A stretch of DNA of 64,000 nt from Bacteroidota bacterium (GCA_016708845.1 JADJFB010000013.1:99591-163590), one strand, 5' to 3'. Shown: positions 53,490 through 60,902, numbered from the stretch's first letter. Notes: a model not told the origin generated them from the sequence alone. Numbers and translations: made by a program.

Positions 53490-54506
53490 TTATATATGTT
53501 CTGTAAAAATCTTGTTGTGCTGTAAAACGAGGATCAGTTTTACGTAATACCGCATGTCCGTATCCTGGTACAACTTTCCCTCAGTTAAGGTTTGTTTGAT
53601 ATATTCTGCAATTTGTTCTTTAGTTGGTAAACCACCTCCTAAATTTTCTTTCAACTCCATAATCCAACTTAATACTTCTTGATTTGCTAAACCATGTAAT
53701 GGGCCAGCTAAACCATTCATCCCAGCAGCAAATGCTAAATAAGGATCAGATAATGCAGAACCTACTAAATGTGTAGCATGAGCAGAAACGTTTCCACCTT
53801 CATGATCTACGTGAATCGTTAAATATAAACGCATTAAACGTTTCATATCAAACTCCTCGTAACCTAACATGTGAGCAAAGTTTGCCGCCCAATCTAATTT
53901 GTGATCTGGCTCAATATGAGCACCATTTTTATATTTACGACGATAGATATAAGAAGCAATACGAGGTAAACGCGCAATTAGATTCATTGAATCTTCATAC
54001 ACATAATCCCAATAATCTTTTTTATTAACACCTTTTGCATACGCTTTCGCAAAAACACTTTCTGTTTGCATAGCCATAATACCAACTACAAACTGTGTCA
54101 TTGGGTGAGTATCTACAGGTAGTTTTTCAATTACATCAAACACATGTTTTGGGACATTACTACGTTTTTGCCATTCTCCAGTGATGTAACTTACATCTTC
54201 TTGAGTTGGTAATTCTCCAACTAACATTAAATAAAAAATACCTTCAGGTAATGGCTCTGTACCACCTGGAGCTTTTGGTAAATGCTTACGTAACTCAGGG
54301 ATTGAGTATCCTCTAAAACGGATTCCTTCTTCAGCATCTAATTTAGACGTTTCTGTAACCATACCAACCATACCTTTCATTCCTTGGTATACTTGAGCTA
54401 CAGTAATTTCACCTAATTTTAAATCACCATGATTTTTGATAATGTCTTTAATCTCGGCCGCTAATGGCACTGCTTTTTCGCGAAACTTATCTTTTAATCT
54501 ATCCAT
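53490..54506 (-). CDS. gltA: citrate synthase (mitochondrial-type), N-terminal fragment
   Basis: Encodes most of the enzyme that condenses oxaloacetate with acetyl-CoA at the entry of the TCA cycle. Visible motifs: GIRFRGYSIPELRKHLPKA, THPMTQFVVGIMAMQTES, LDWAANFAHMLGY, and the substrate His in DHEGGNVSAHATHLVGSAL, followed by AGMNGLAGPLHGLANQEVL. These are near-signatures of the mitochondrial/type I dimeric form. The true frame ends at about GK before the shift at 53576; the last residues (LYQDTDMRYYVK and on) are out of frame. Monocistronic, with a consensus promoter upstream and a palindrome-bearing terminator downstream. Confidence 0.93.
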   Translation of the reverse strand: MDRLKDKFREKAVPLAAEIKDIIKNHGDLKLGEITVAQVYQGMKGMVGMVTETSKLDAEEGIRFRGYSIPELRKHLPKAPGGTEPLPEGIFYLMLVGELPTQEDVSYITGEWQKRSNVPKHVFDVIEKLPVDTHPMTQFVVGIMAMQTESVFAKAYAKGVNKKDYWDYVYEDSMNLIARLPRIASYIYRRKYKNGAHIEPDHKLDWAANFAHMLGYEEFDMKRLMRLYLTIHVDHEGGNVSAHATHLVGSALSDPYLAFAAGMNGLAGPLHGLANQEVLSWIMELKENLGGGLPTKEQIAEYIKQTLTEGKLYQDTDMRYYVKLILVLQHNKIFTEHI

Positions 54507-54530
54507 TTTTTTAATTGTTTAATAACCTCG

Positions 54531-54561
54531 TAAATTTAGGCAGTGGATTGATTTAAACAAA
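54531..54561 (-). promoter_or_regulatory. citrate synthase promoter
   Basis: On the minus strand TTTG (plus 54558-54561), a 19-bp spacer and TAAATTTA (plus 54531-54538), one mismatch from TAnnTTTG, about 25 bp before the start codon. Confidence 0.65.
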
Positions 54562-54862
54562 TTAAATTTGCATTATTTTTCATGAAATTTGAAAATAATT
54601 TAGCCACAATTTGTGGCCTTAGTTTAGCTGATTATTACCGTAACTTTTCTTGAATGTTAAGCAAAAAAATTAAATAAATAGCTTGTAGAAATAGAATAAA
54701 AATAGTGGCGTTAATAAAAGAAAAGATACTCTTAGTAAAAATATTTGAGATTCTCTAGAGGCTTTGATGCTTAGGTACTTAAGTTTTAAAAATGTCATAA
54801 AACTGGCGTTTTAGCTTAATTATTAATCGTCAGTAAACATAAAAAGCATCTGTAAAAAACAC
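54562..54862. other. AT-rich intergenic stretch, nothing recognised
   Basis: About 300 bp between the citrate synthase promoter and the adhesin terminator. No reading frame with a plausible start and signal, no tRNA-like structure and no repeat of note was seen. Confidence 0.5.
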
Positions 54863-54918
54863 TAGAGGGCTAGCCCCCTATTTACAAAACAAAGCCCCAC
54901 ATTATTCAATGCAGGGCT
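54863..54918 (-). terminator. adhesin terminator with adjacent small palindrome
   Basis: aaagccc (54891-54897) and gggcttt (54913-54919 region) enclose a partly paired loop, about 22 bp past the adhesin stop. Just beyond is TAGAGGGCTAGCCCCCTA (54863-54880), similar to the element at 53105-53119 next to the citrate synthase terminator. Confidence 0.65.
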
Positions 54919-54940
54919 TTTAATATTGATGACTAAAATA

Positions 54941-57900
54941 TTAATTGAGAAGCGTGACGTGCCCTATGTAATCATGTTTTTTACCGAGTACATCTGTAAG
55001 TTTAACCTTCCAAGTGTATACATCTTGTTTACCCTCTTTTGATTTACCTTGCACTCTTCCATCCCAGCCTTTCTTGATGTCATCTGTATAAAATACGCGC
55101 TCTCCCCATCTATCAAATACCCACATCTCATATTTAGCTATACCAATACCTGTTCCATTAAAGTAATCATTGATGCCATCATCATTAGATGGTGTAAAGG
55201 CATTTGGAATGTAGAACGTAAACTCTGGTCCAATCTCAACTGGTAAATACGCCGTATCTAAACATCCATATTGATTTGCTACCAATAATACCGAATAATA
55301 AGTCTGTGCTGTAGCATCACTGTAAAAATGCTCTGGATCTACATTTACAGAATCTAATGGACTTCCATCTCCAAACATCCACCACCATTTTGTGTAATCA
55401 ATCGATTGATTAGTAAAATATACCAATGGCTCTAATACATTACTTGGATTTGGATTAGCATCATATTGTGCTATTGGTTTAGGGAACACAGTAATATAGT
55501 TTGATTTGGTTACAGTAACACTACAGCCTGCACTTGTAGTTACCATTAATTGAACGCTATACTGCGCCAACTGACTACTACTATTATTAACATAGCAATG
55601 TTCCACTATTCCATTTGTTGTATTAACCACTGGATTACTGCCATCACCTAAAGTCCATGTCCAGTTTGCTAAACTTGCTGGTCCTGGTATTGCTGGTGTC
55701 ATATCAGTAAACGTTACACAATGCTTAGGGCAGCCATCTGGATCATTTACCGTAAAATCTGGTTGTGGTAAATAATTTACATACACAAATTGCTGAATAG
55801 TATCTCTACAACCATGATTAGTTTCTGACACTAAATGAATCGTATAATCTCCAGGGCCTGCAAATGTAAAGCTCGTGTTTTGGCCTGTGCCTTCTACACT
55901 GGTGATACTATTATTAAAATCCCAATACCAATTAGTAACTGTACCACTATTTGCTTGTTGCGTTGCACTAAAAGTCATTGCTGATTGATCACATGGTGTT
56001 GAATTGGTGATTAACATCTTTGGTTTCTCATACACTTCTACTGCTTTAACAATGGTGTTTTGGCAGCCTTTGTTTGACGTTAAAGTTAATGTTGCATTGT
56101 AAACTCCTGCTGCTGCATATGTGTGCGTAGAGGTGGATGCCGATGTTGGGGTGGATACAGCACCATCGCCATAAGCCCATACAAAGGCCGTGTTTGTACC
56201 AATGGCAATCATACTGCTTGAACCATTAAATGTATTTGGCTGTGCATTAATACAATTGTTTACAAATGTAAAGTCGGGTTGAGGGATTGGATTTACCCAC
56301 ACCTGAATCGTGTTGGTCATATTGCTACACACTAAGCCTACAACTGGAGAAGTAGATACCGTATAGCTTACATTGTTGTTGCCAAATGCTGGAAACACAA
56401 AGTTTGGATTGGCTACGCCTGTTACATCTACAGTGCCATCGCTTAAATAATCCCACTCGTAAGCATTGATGGCATTACCGTTACCTGCACTAGCATCTGT
56501 TAAATGTGACAGGCTTCCTAAACATACTGAATCAGATGTAAAGGACGCTGTTGGTATGGCATACACACTTACTGGTTTTGTGATAACGTCCACACAGTTA
56601 TGTAAAGATGTTGCTGTTAAGGTTACGTTATACGTTGCGTTGGCATTTCCTCCCAAAGTATATGTATGTGTTGGATTAACAATAGTAGTTGTTGGGCTTG
56701 TATCTGCAAAATCCCATACATACGTTGTTCCTGATCCTACATTTGGATTAGTCGTCTCATCCGTTAAGTTTGTAAATACACTCGCCGTTCCAAAACATAC
56801 TTTGTCTGGGGTAAAGTTTGGTATAGTATGTCCCCATACATCTACTGCTAATTTAATCGTGTCTTTACAAGTATTATTATCGGTTACGATTAATCCTGTA
56901 GTAAATGTTCCTGAGGTTGGATAAATATTTGTTGGTGCATTGGTTGCATTATCTGGTGTACCATTGTTCGTAAAATCCCATGCCCAAGCAGTAATTGAAC
57001 CTGTTGGAGTTGACATATCTGTATAAGCTGTTGCTGTACCTTGACACACGGATGTTGTACTAAAGTTAGCTACTGGCTGTGGGTAAACCGTTACTGTTTG
57101 TGTAATACTTGCCGAACAGGTGGTATTTGCTGTAATGGTTAAAGTAATTGTTTTTACACCGCTACTGCTATAGGTTAAAATTGGTGGATTTTGTACACTA
57201 CTAGTTGTTGTTGGTGCTGCGCCTGTTCCAAAATTCCATACGTAACTCGAAATATTATCTGGCAATGGTACTGTAGATCCGTTGTTTAATAAAACGTTAG
57301 CGTTCATACAGGCATTTACTGGTGTAAACGTGGCTGTTGGAATCACATTAACGATGACTGTTTTAGTAATATTATCTACACAGCCATTGGTGGTAGTTGC
57401 TGTTAAGGTTACACTATACGAAGTAATTGTTGTTGATGTGTATGTATATGTTGGATCTTGCAGGGTATTCGGCGCTGAGCCGTCTCCAAAGTTCCAGCCC
57501 CAGGTTGGTGTGCCTCCTACGTTGGCATTGGTAGTGGTGTTAGTTGTATTACTAAAGGTACTGGATGTGCCAAAGCATACATTGTTTGGTGTAAAATCAG
57601 GTATCGCATGTCCCCATACATTTACGGGTAATGCTATGGTATCTCTACAGCCATGATTATCGGTTACGATTAATCCTGTTGTATAAGTGCCTGATGGTGA
57701 AAATAAATTGCTCGGTGCATTAGTAAAGTTATCGCCTGATCCATTATTAGTAAAATCCCATGCCCATCCAGTAATCGATCCTGTTGGCGTTGATAAATCT
57801 GTATAGGCAGTTGCTGTACCCTGACATACGGATGTTGTACTAAAGTTTGCTACTGGTTGTGCATAAACCTCAACGGTTTGTGTAATCGTTGCTGTACAAC

Positions 57901-58369
57901 TATTATTACTAGTTAAGTTTAAGGTTATATTTTTTACGCCTGCTGTTGTGTAAACCAATGGGGTTACATTGGTTCCTGTTCCTGTGGCTGGATTTGCTCC
58001 TGCTCCAAAGTTCCAAGTAGAAGTTGTAATATTATCTGGTGCTGCTATGCTTGATGTATTGTTTAATAACACATTAGCATTTAAACAGGCTGGTCCTGGT
58101 GTAAACGTAGCCGTTGGCAATGGGTTTACTTTAACATTAACACTCGTTGTGTTGATACAACCATTATTAGTTGTAGCCGTTAATACTGCTACAAAGGTTC
58201 CTGCTGTTGTATAAGTATTCGTTGGTGTTTGTGTCGCATTATCTACCGAGCCATTATTCTCAAAATCCCATGCCCAAGTCGATATCGTCGCTGGCGCCGA
58301 TACCGTACTCGTGTTCGCAAAAGTTGTCGGCACGTTCAAACACACCGTGTTGGCCGTGATCGCCATCAC
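54941..58369 (-). CDS. PKD-repeat adhesin, C-terminal part with type B (gliding-motility) sorting domain
   Basis: The main part of a ~1,650-residue surface protein. It consists of more than ten PKD-like domains (WAWDFTNNG, VWDFADTSP, WMFGDGSP; each W-x-W/F-G-D/N-G with a YTxxGxY strand). Two successive copies of a 260-residue block are nearly alike. The end is the type B gliding-motility-associated C-terminal domain: FYIPNAFTPSNDDGINDYFN, then YEMWVFDRWGERVF and GWDGRVQG, which directs T9SS export and surface retention. The frame opens upstream through a G+C-rich patch and a shift near 58,420, where reading G-C-N-S-S-I-T-Q-T-I-N-V-F-P restores continuity. Confidence 0.85.
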   Translation of the reverse strand: MMAITANTVCLNVPTTFANTSTVSAPATISTWAWDFENNGSVDNATQTPTNTYTTAGTFVAVLTATTNNGCINTTSVNVKVNPLPTATFTPGPACLNANVLLNNTSSIAAPDNITTSTWNFGAGANPATGTGTNVTPLVYTTAGVKNITLNLTSNNSCTATITQTVEVYAQPVANFSTTSVCQGTATAYTDLSTPTGSITGWAWDFTNNGSGDNFTNAPSNLFSPSGTYTTGLIVTDNHGCRDTIALPVNVWGHAIPDFTPNNVCFGTSSTFSNTTNTTTNANVGGTPTWGWNFGDGSAPNTLQDPTYTYTSTTITSYSVTLTATTTNGCVDNITKTVIVNVIPTATFTPVNACMNANVLLNNGSTVPLPDNISSYVWNFGTGAAPTTTSSVQNPPILTYSSSGVKTITLTITANTTCSASITQTVTVYPQPVANFSTTSVCQGTATAYTDMSTPTGSITAWAWDFTNNGTPDNATNAPTNIYPTSGTFTTGLIVTDNNTCKDTIKLAVDVWGHTIPNFTPDKVCFGTASVFTNLTDETTNPNVGSGTTYVWDFADTSPTTTIVNPTHTYTLGGNANATYNVTLTATSLHNCVDVITKPVSVYAIPTASFTSDSVCLGSLSHLTDASAGNGNAINAYEWDYLSDGTVDVTGVANPNFVFPAFGNNNVSYTVSTSPVVGLVCSNMTNTIQVWVNPIPQPDFTFVNNCINAQPNTFNGSSSMIAIGTNTAFVWAYGDGAVSTPTSASTSTHTYAAAGVYNATLTLTSNKGCQNTIVKAVEVYEKPKMLITNSTPCDQSAMTFSATQQANSGTVTNWYWDFNNSITSVEGTGQNTSFTFAGPGDYTIHLVSETNHGCRDTIQQFVYVNYLPQPDFTVNDPDGCPKHCVTFTDMTPAIPGPASLANWTWTLGDGSNPVVNTTNGIVEHCYVNNSSSQLAQYSVQLMVTTSAGCSVTVTKSNYITVFPKPIAQYDANPNPSNVLEPLVYFTNQSIDYTKWWWMFGDGSPLDSVNVDPEHFYSDATAQTYYSVLLVANQYGCLDTAYLPVEIGPEFTFYIPNAFTPSNDDGINDYFNGTGIGIAKYEMWVFDRWGERVFYTDDIKKGWDGRVQGKSKEGKQDVYTWKVKLTDVLGKKHDYIGHVTLLN
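56560..58117 (-). repeat. two tandem ~780-bp coding super-repeats in the adhesin
   Basis: A block of about 260 residues occurs twice in a row, each copy containing PTATFTP, QPVANFSTTSVCQGTATAYT and DVWGH/NVWGH. The first copy runs roughly 58117-57340 and the second 57337-56560. Each block is three PKD-like domains. Confidence 0.8.
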
Positions 58370-59685
58370 GGGGTTCGGAAATACATTGATCGTCTGGGTG
58401 ATGCTGCTGTTGCAACCTGCACAGAATTTGTGTAAGTAACTATCTTGGGCCCTGAAGTTGTATACGTGTGACTGATAGTTGCTCCTGTTCCCGTTCCTCC
58501 ATCACCAAAATCCCAAACATGACTGGTAATACCAGCAGTAGGAGTAGATGTTGCTGTAAAATTAGTGGCCGTATTTAAGCATCCACTTGAATTTGTGAAG
58601 CTAGCTACTGGCCCAACAGTAAAAGAAAATGTTTTGGTGATACTATCTGTACAAGCTCCATTAGAAACTTTTAACTCTACAGTTTTAGTTCCTATTGAGC
58701 CATACGTATGAACAGTGCTTGCTCCTGTTCCAAAAACTGTTCCATCGCCCCAATCCCAAGTATAGCTAGTAATTGGTCCGCCCCCATTAGGGGAAGAAGT
58801 TGACAAAACAGGCACGCTAAAACTTGAAGCGCATGGCGTTACTGTATAATTAAAATCGGCAGTAGGCGCTGCGTTAGGAGAAAAATTCAGAGTGTAAACA
58901 TACGTTGCAGCTCCGCAAGAAGAATAAGGCGTACAAGTAACTGTATATATACCTGGTGTTGTAGTTGTAGCTGTCTGAGTTGTAATTGATCCGACTGAAC
59001 TACCCGCAGGCCCTGCCCATGCATAATTATCCATACCAGCAGGTGCAGTTAAGGTTCCAGTTGAAGCTCCGGCGCATCCTCCAGTTACAGATGTTGTTAA
59101 AGTAGAACACAAACCATCAACGTAACAATATGCCCAATCATAATCATAAACACACCATCTGTTTTCAATCTCCACAGTAACGTTTTGGCCTACATAAGGA
59201 GTTAAATCAAAACCTAAATTTGTCCATGGAACAAATGTTGTAGGATATGATTGCGCACCAATATTTACACCGTTAGCTCCAGTTTGAAAACCTGTTAAAC
59301 CATAAGATTGTCCACCACCAGCTGACGATTCAGCGTAATAACATTCAAAATTTGGGCATGCAATAACAGCACCAGCACCATCCCTAAATCTGATAAATAC
59401 ACGCGCAGCATCTGGAGCAGTATGAGGGAAATTTAAAATGACCATGGCAAACTTTAAAACGAAATACGCATTAGCGGGAGTTACCGAAAATGTTTGCATC
59501 GCCGTACTTGTAGCAACGTTTGTATTATTACCAAGTTGTAAAGAAAAAGCACCACCTGGTGCAACCACGGGAAATCCTCCAAAAGGATCTGTACCCGCTC
59601 CACTTCTTATTAAAGCGTCTCCTGTTGTTGTCCAGCCAGCGGTAGTACCTGTTTCAAAATCAATATTAGTACATGGTGCTTGCAC
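58366..59685 (-). CDS. PKD-repeat adhesin, middle fragment (jelly-roll + PKD domains)
   Basis: Middle part of the same gene. It begins with a MAM/jelly-roll-like domain (APCTNIDFETGTTAGWTTTG, then SGAGTDPFGGFPVV, and Cys/Trp-rich NRWCVYDYDWAYCYVDG), followed by Ig/PKD domains (TYTWDWGDG, then HVWDFGDGGTG). The open frame extends upstream of the GTG at 59685 to about 59,800 and reads TNGSINSFFLYLRKREF, so the start coordinate is arbitrary. The last ~17 residues (VATAASPRRSMYFRTP) are out of frame. Shifts bound both ends of this piece. Confidence 0.8.
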   Translation of the reverse strand: MQAPCTNIDFETGTTAGWTTTGDALIRSGAGTDPFGGFPVVAPGGAFSLQLGNNTNVATSTAMQTFSVTPANAYFVLKFAMVILNFPHTAPDAARVFIRFRDGAGAVIACPNFECYYAESSAGGGQSYGLTGFQTGANGVNIGAQSYPTTFVPWTNLGFDLTPYVGQNVTVEIENRWCVYDYDWAYCYVDGLCSTLTTSVTGGCAGASTGTLTAPAGMDNYAWAGPAGSSVGSITTQTATTTTPGIYTVTCTPYSSCGAATYVYTLNFSPNAAPTADFNYTVTPCASSFSVPVLSTSSPNGGGPITSYTWDWGDGTVFGTGASTVHTYGSIGTKTVELKVSNGACTDSITKTFSFTVGPVASFTNSSGCLNTATNFTATSTPTAGITSHVWDFGDGGTGTGATISHTYTTSGPKIVTYTNSVQVATAASPRRSMYFRTP

Positions 59686-59909
59686 CGTTGGAGGACCAGG
59701 CTTAGAGCTTGAATTTCTGTTAATGCCATACTTTGTTTTAATAAATTCTCGCTTACGAAGATAAAGGAAAAAGGAATTGATGGAACCATTTGTGTCAACT
59801 GACTTTCATGACCATGTTTATGATCATTTTGAGCACTGATATTGTTTGGATTAGAAACAAAAAACGTAAGTAATAATAATAAAATTAAATTAGTCGCAAT
59901 TGATTTCAT
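59610..59909 (-). CDS. PKD-repeat adhesin, N-terminal signal-peptide fragment
   Basis: Only the first ~37 residues are genuine: a signal peptide (SIATNLILLLLLTFFVSNPN) with cleavage after ISAQ, then NDHKHGHES. Past about 59,800 the product (LTQMVPSIPFSF and on) is out of frame, because a one-base shift near 59,797-59,805 separates it from the main reading frame. The signal peptide and position show that this is the true 5' end of the adhesin gene. The region upstream to 60,160 holds its promoter area, though no clear consensus was found. Confidence 0.7.
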   Translation of the reverse strand: MKSIATNLILLLLLTFFVSNPNNISAQNDHKHGHESQLTQMVPSIPFSFIFVSENLLKQSMALTEIQALSLVLQRCKHHVLILILKQVLPLAGQQQETL

Positions 59910-60160
59910 GTTTCGAGGATTTAATAATAGTAATGTTACTAATTTTTTAGACCATTATAAAGTTATTAACTAATCATTTAGCCGTTTTAACTAAGTGAAA
60001 GTGCAATTTCACGTAAATAATTGATTTTTAGATAACTAATTCAAAAAATATACAGAATTTAATCCTCGAAATATCATTTAAATAAGACGTATGTAGTTAG
60101 AAAATTCTAATTGAATTTCATAAAAACATGGTACTGGGAAATGCTAACGGAAAATATCTT

Positions 60161-60211
60161 TTCATAAAAAAGCCTGTTCCTAAATTAAGAACAGGCTTTG
60201 TAGTGAGAAGG
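60161..60211. repeat. 51-bp direct repeat, copy A (tRNA-Met 3' end + terminator)
   Basis: Identical base for base to 60515-60565. It contains the hairpin aaagcctgttc...gaacaggcttt (60169-60199) and the last bases of a tRNA-Met acceptor (tagtgagaagg). Confidence 0.9.
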
Positions 60212-60275
60212 TCACGTTTTAGCGTGATAAACTCCTGTCCGCCAGCTGGCGGATATGAATGCGATGCTCTAACCA
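60200..60275 (-). pseudogene. degenerate tRNA-Met 3' part with hairpin substitutions
   Basis: Aligned to the intact tRNA-Met at 60555-60628, it keeps the acceptor end (tagtgagaagg), aactcctg, tatgaat-cgatgctctaaccaa (anticodon and D-arm side). Two parts differ. The T-loop region is replaced by TCACG-TTTTAG-CGTGA (60212-60227), and the ten bases accttcgggt are replaced by TCCGCCAGCTGGCGGA (60238-60253). The 5' acceptor half is missing. The GIY-YIG stop codon lies inside the tRNA-derived D-arm sequence. Confidence 0.75.
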
Positions 60276-60511
60276 AAAATATTCCAAATAAATTCTCTTC
60301 CCTTTGCAGATTTTAATTCTTTTTCTCTTTTCATAGCACTTGCTTTGTCTTTAAAATTTTCTGAATGCACTAATTTCCAAGGTCTATATCTTAAAGTATA
60401 TCCTTTAGTTTCCAACTCATTGTGAGCCAATAATCTCTGCTCTATATTGGAAGTATAGCCAACGTAGATTTTATTTAATTTTTCTGAGTATAATGCGTAA
60501 ACAGTAAACAT
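60269..60511 (-). CDS. small single-domain GIY-YIG nuclease
   Basis: An 80-residue protein that is almost entirely one GIY-YIG domain. The GIY-equivalent strand is VYALYSEKLNKIY with YVGYT as the YIG-equivalent, the catalytic Arg lies in QRLLAHN, and the metal-binding Glu is in AMKREKELKS. It ends GREFIWNIFG. Size and sequence match the YhbQ/UPF0213-like branch, whose eukaryotic relatives (Slx1) cut branched DNA. It lies between two 51-bp direct repeats made of the tRNA-Met 3' end plus its terminator. Its start is 4 bp beyond repeat B, and its TAG stop is within a partial tRNA-Met copy. Probably a mobile or homing-type nuclease, by inference. Confidence 0.85.
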   Translation of the reverse strand: MFTVYALYSEKLNKIYVGYTSNIEQRLLAHNELETKGYTLRYRPWKLVHSENFKDKASAMKREKELKSAKGREFIWNIFG

Positions 60512-60514
60512 AAG

Positions 60515-60565
60515 TTCATAAAAAAGCCTGTTCCTAAATTAAGAACAGGCTTTGTAGTGAGAAGG
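60515..60565. repeat. 51-bp direct repeat, copy B
   Basis: Identical to 60161-60211, offset 354 bp. This copy includes the genuine 3' end of tRNA-Met and its terminator (stem 60523-60533 / 60543-60553). Confidence 0.9.
60523..60553 (-). terminator. tRNA-Met terminator
   Basis: aaagcctgttc and gaacaggcttt form an 11-bp perfect stem with a 9-nt loop and a T-run on the minus strand, one base from the tRNA 3' end. Confidence 0.85.
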
Positions 60566-60628
60566 AGATTTGAACTCCTGACCTTCGGGTTATGAATCCG
60601 ATGCTCTAACCAACTGAGCTACCTCACC
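60555..60628 (-). tRNA. tRNA-Met (anticodon CAU)
   Basis: 74 nt without encoded CCA. The acceptor GGTGAGG pairs with TCTCACT (two G-U pairs). D-arm GCTC...GAGC, anticodon loop TTCATAA (CAU), T-arm AGGAG-TTCAAAT-CTCCT. The anticodon stem has an A-C mismatch at its base next to the loop. An elongator Met tRNA is most likely; a lysidine-modified Ile tRNA with CAU cannot be fully excluded. Confidence 0.93.
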
Positions 60629-60651
60629 AAATATTTTTATTTTAAAGAACC

Positions 60652-60714
60652 ATGAACTCCTGTCCGCTAGCTAGCGGATATGAATCCGATTCCGCCAGAT
60701 GGCGGATACTCTCA
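60652..60714 (-). pseudogene. tRNA-Met-derived fragment with two 16-bp palindromes in place of its hairpins
   Basis: Compared with tRNA-Met it keeps tgaactcctg, tatgaatccgat and tctcacca in order. The ten bases accttcgggt between the first two are replaced by TCCGCTAGCTAGCGGA (60663-60678). The D-arm gctctaaccaactgagctacc is replaced by TCCGCCAGATGGCGGA (60691-60706) plus a few bases. It is flanked by an inverted repeat, tttttattttaaagaa (about 60634-60649) and ttctttaaaaataaaa (about 60718-60733). It cannot fold as a working tRNA. Confidence 0.75.
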
Positions 60715-60729
60715 CCATTCTTTAAAAAT

Positions 60730-60755
60730 AAAACCCTCTGATTTCAAAGGGTTTT
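60730..60755 (-). terminator. tRNA-Arg terminator
   Basis: aaaaccct (60730-60737) and agggtttt (60748-60755) form an 8-bp stem with a 10-nt loop just past the tRNA-Arg 3' end. Confidence 0.75.
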
Positions 60756-60760
60756 ACTTG

Positions 60761-60834
60761 TGATCGTGTAGGGATTCGAACCCCAAACCTTCTCATCCGT
60801 AGTGAGATGCTCTATCCAGTTGAGCTACACAACC
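60761..60834 (-). tRNA. tRNA-Arg (anticodon ACG)
   Basis: 74 nt without encoded CCA. Acceptor GGTTGTG pairs with CACGATC, D-arm GCTC...GAGC, anticodon stem TCTCA/TGAGA with loop CTACGGA (anticodon ACG, read as ICG after deamination), and T-arm TGGGG-TTCGAAT-CCCTA. Confidence 0.95.
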
Positions 60835-60902
60835 AATCCAAAAATTTTGGAGTGCAAATATACTTATTTTAGTTAAATTGCAAACAATTTTAAACGATTT
60901 TT

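Noticed and set aside
53490..53600. Programmed frameshift in citrate synthase
   Set aside because: No slippery heptamer or clear stimulatory structure; a simple missing A at a short run explains it, like the other interruptions.
56466..57656. Long valine-rich open frames on the plus strand opposite the PKD adhesin
   Set aside because: They mirror Thr/Asn-rich repeat codons on the other strand, lack signal peptides or known motifs, and the sense-strand adhesin explains the region.
60652..60714. Third functional tRNA gene
   Set aside because: The D-arm and T-arm are missing or replaced by palindromes, so it cannot form the cloverleaf.
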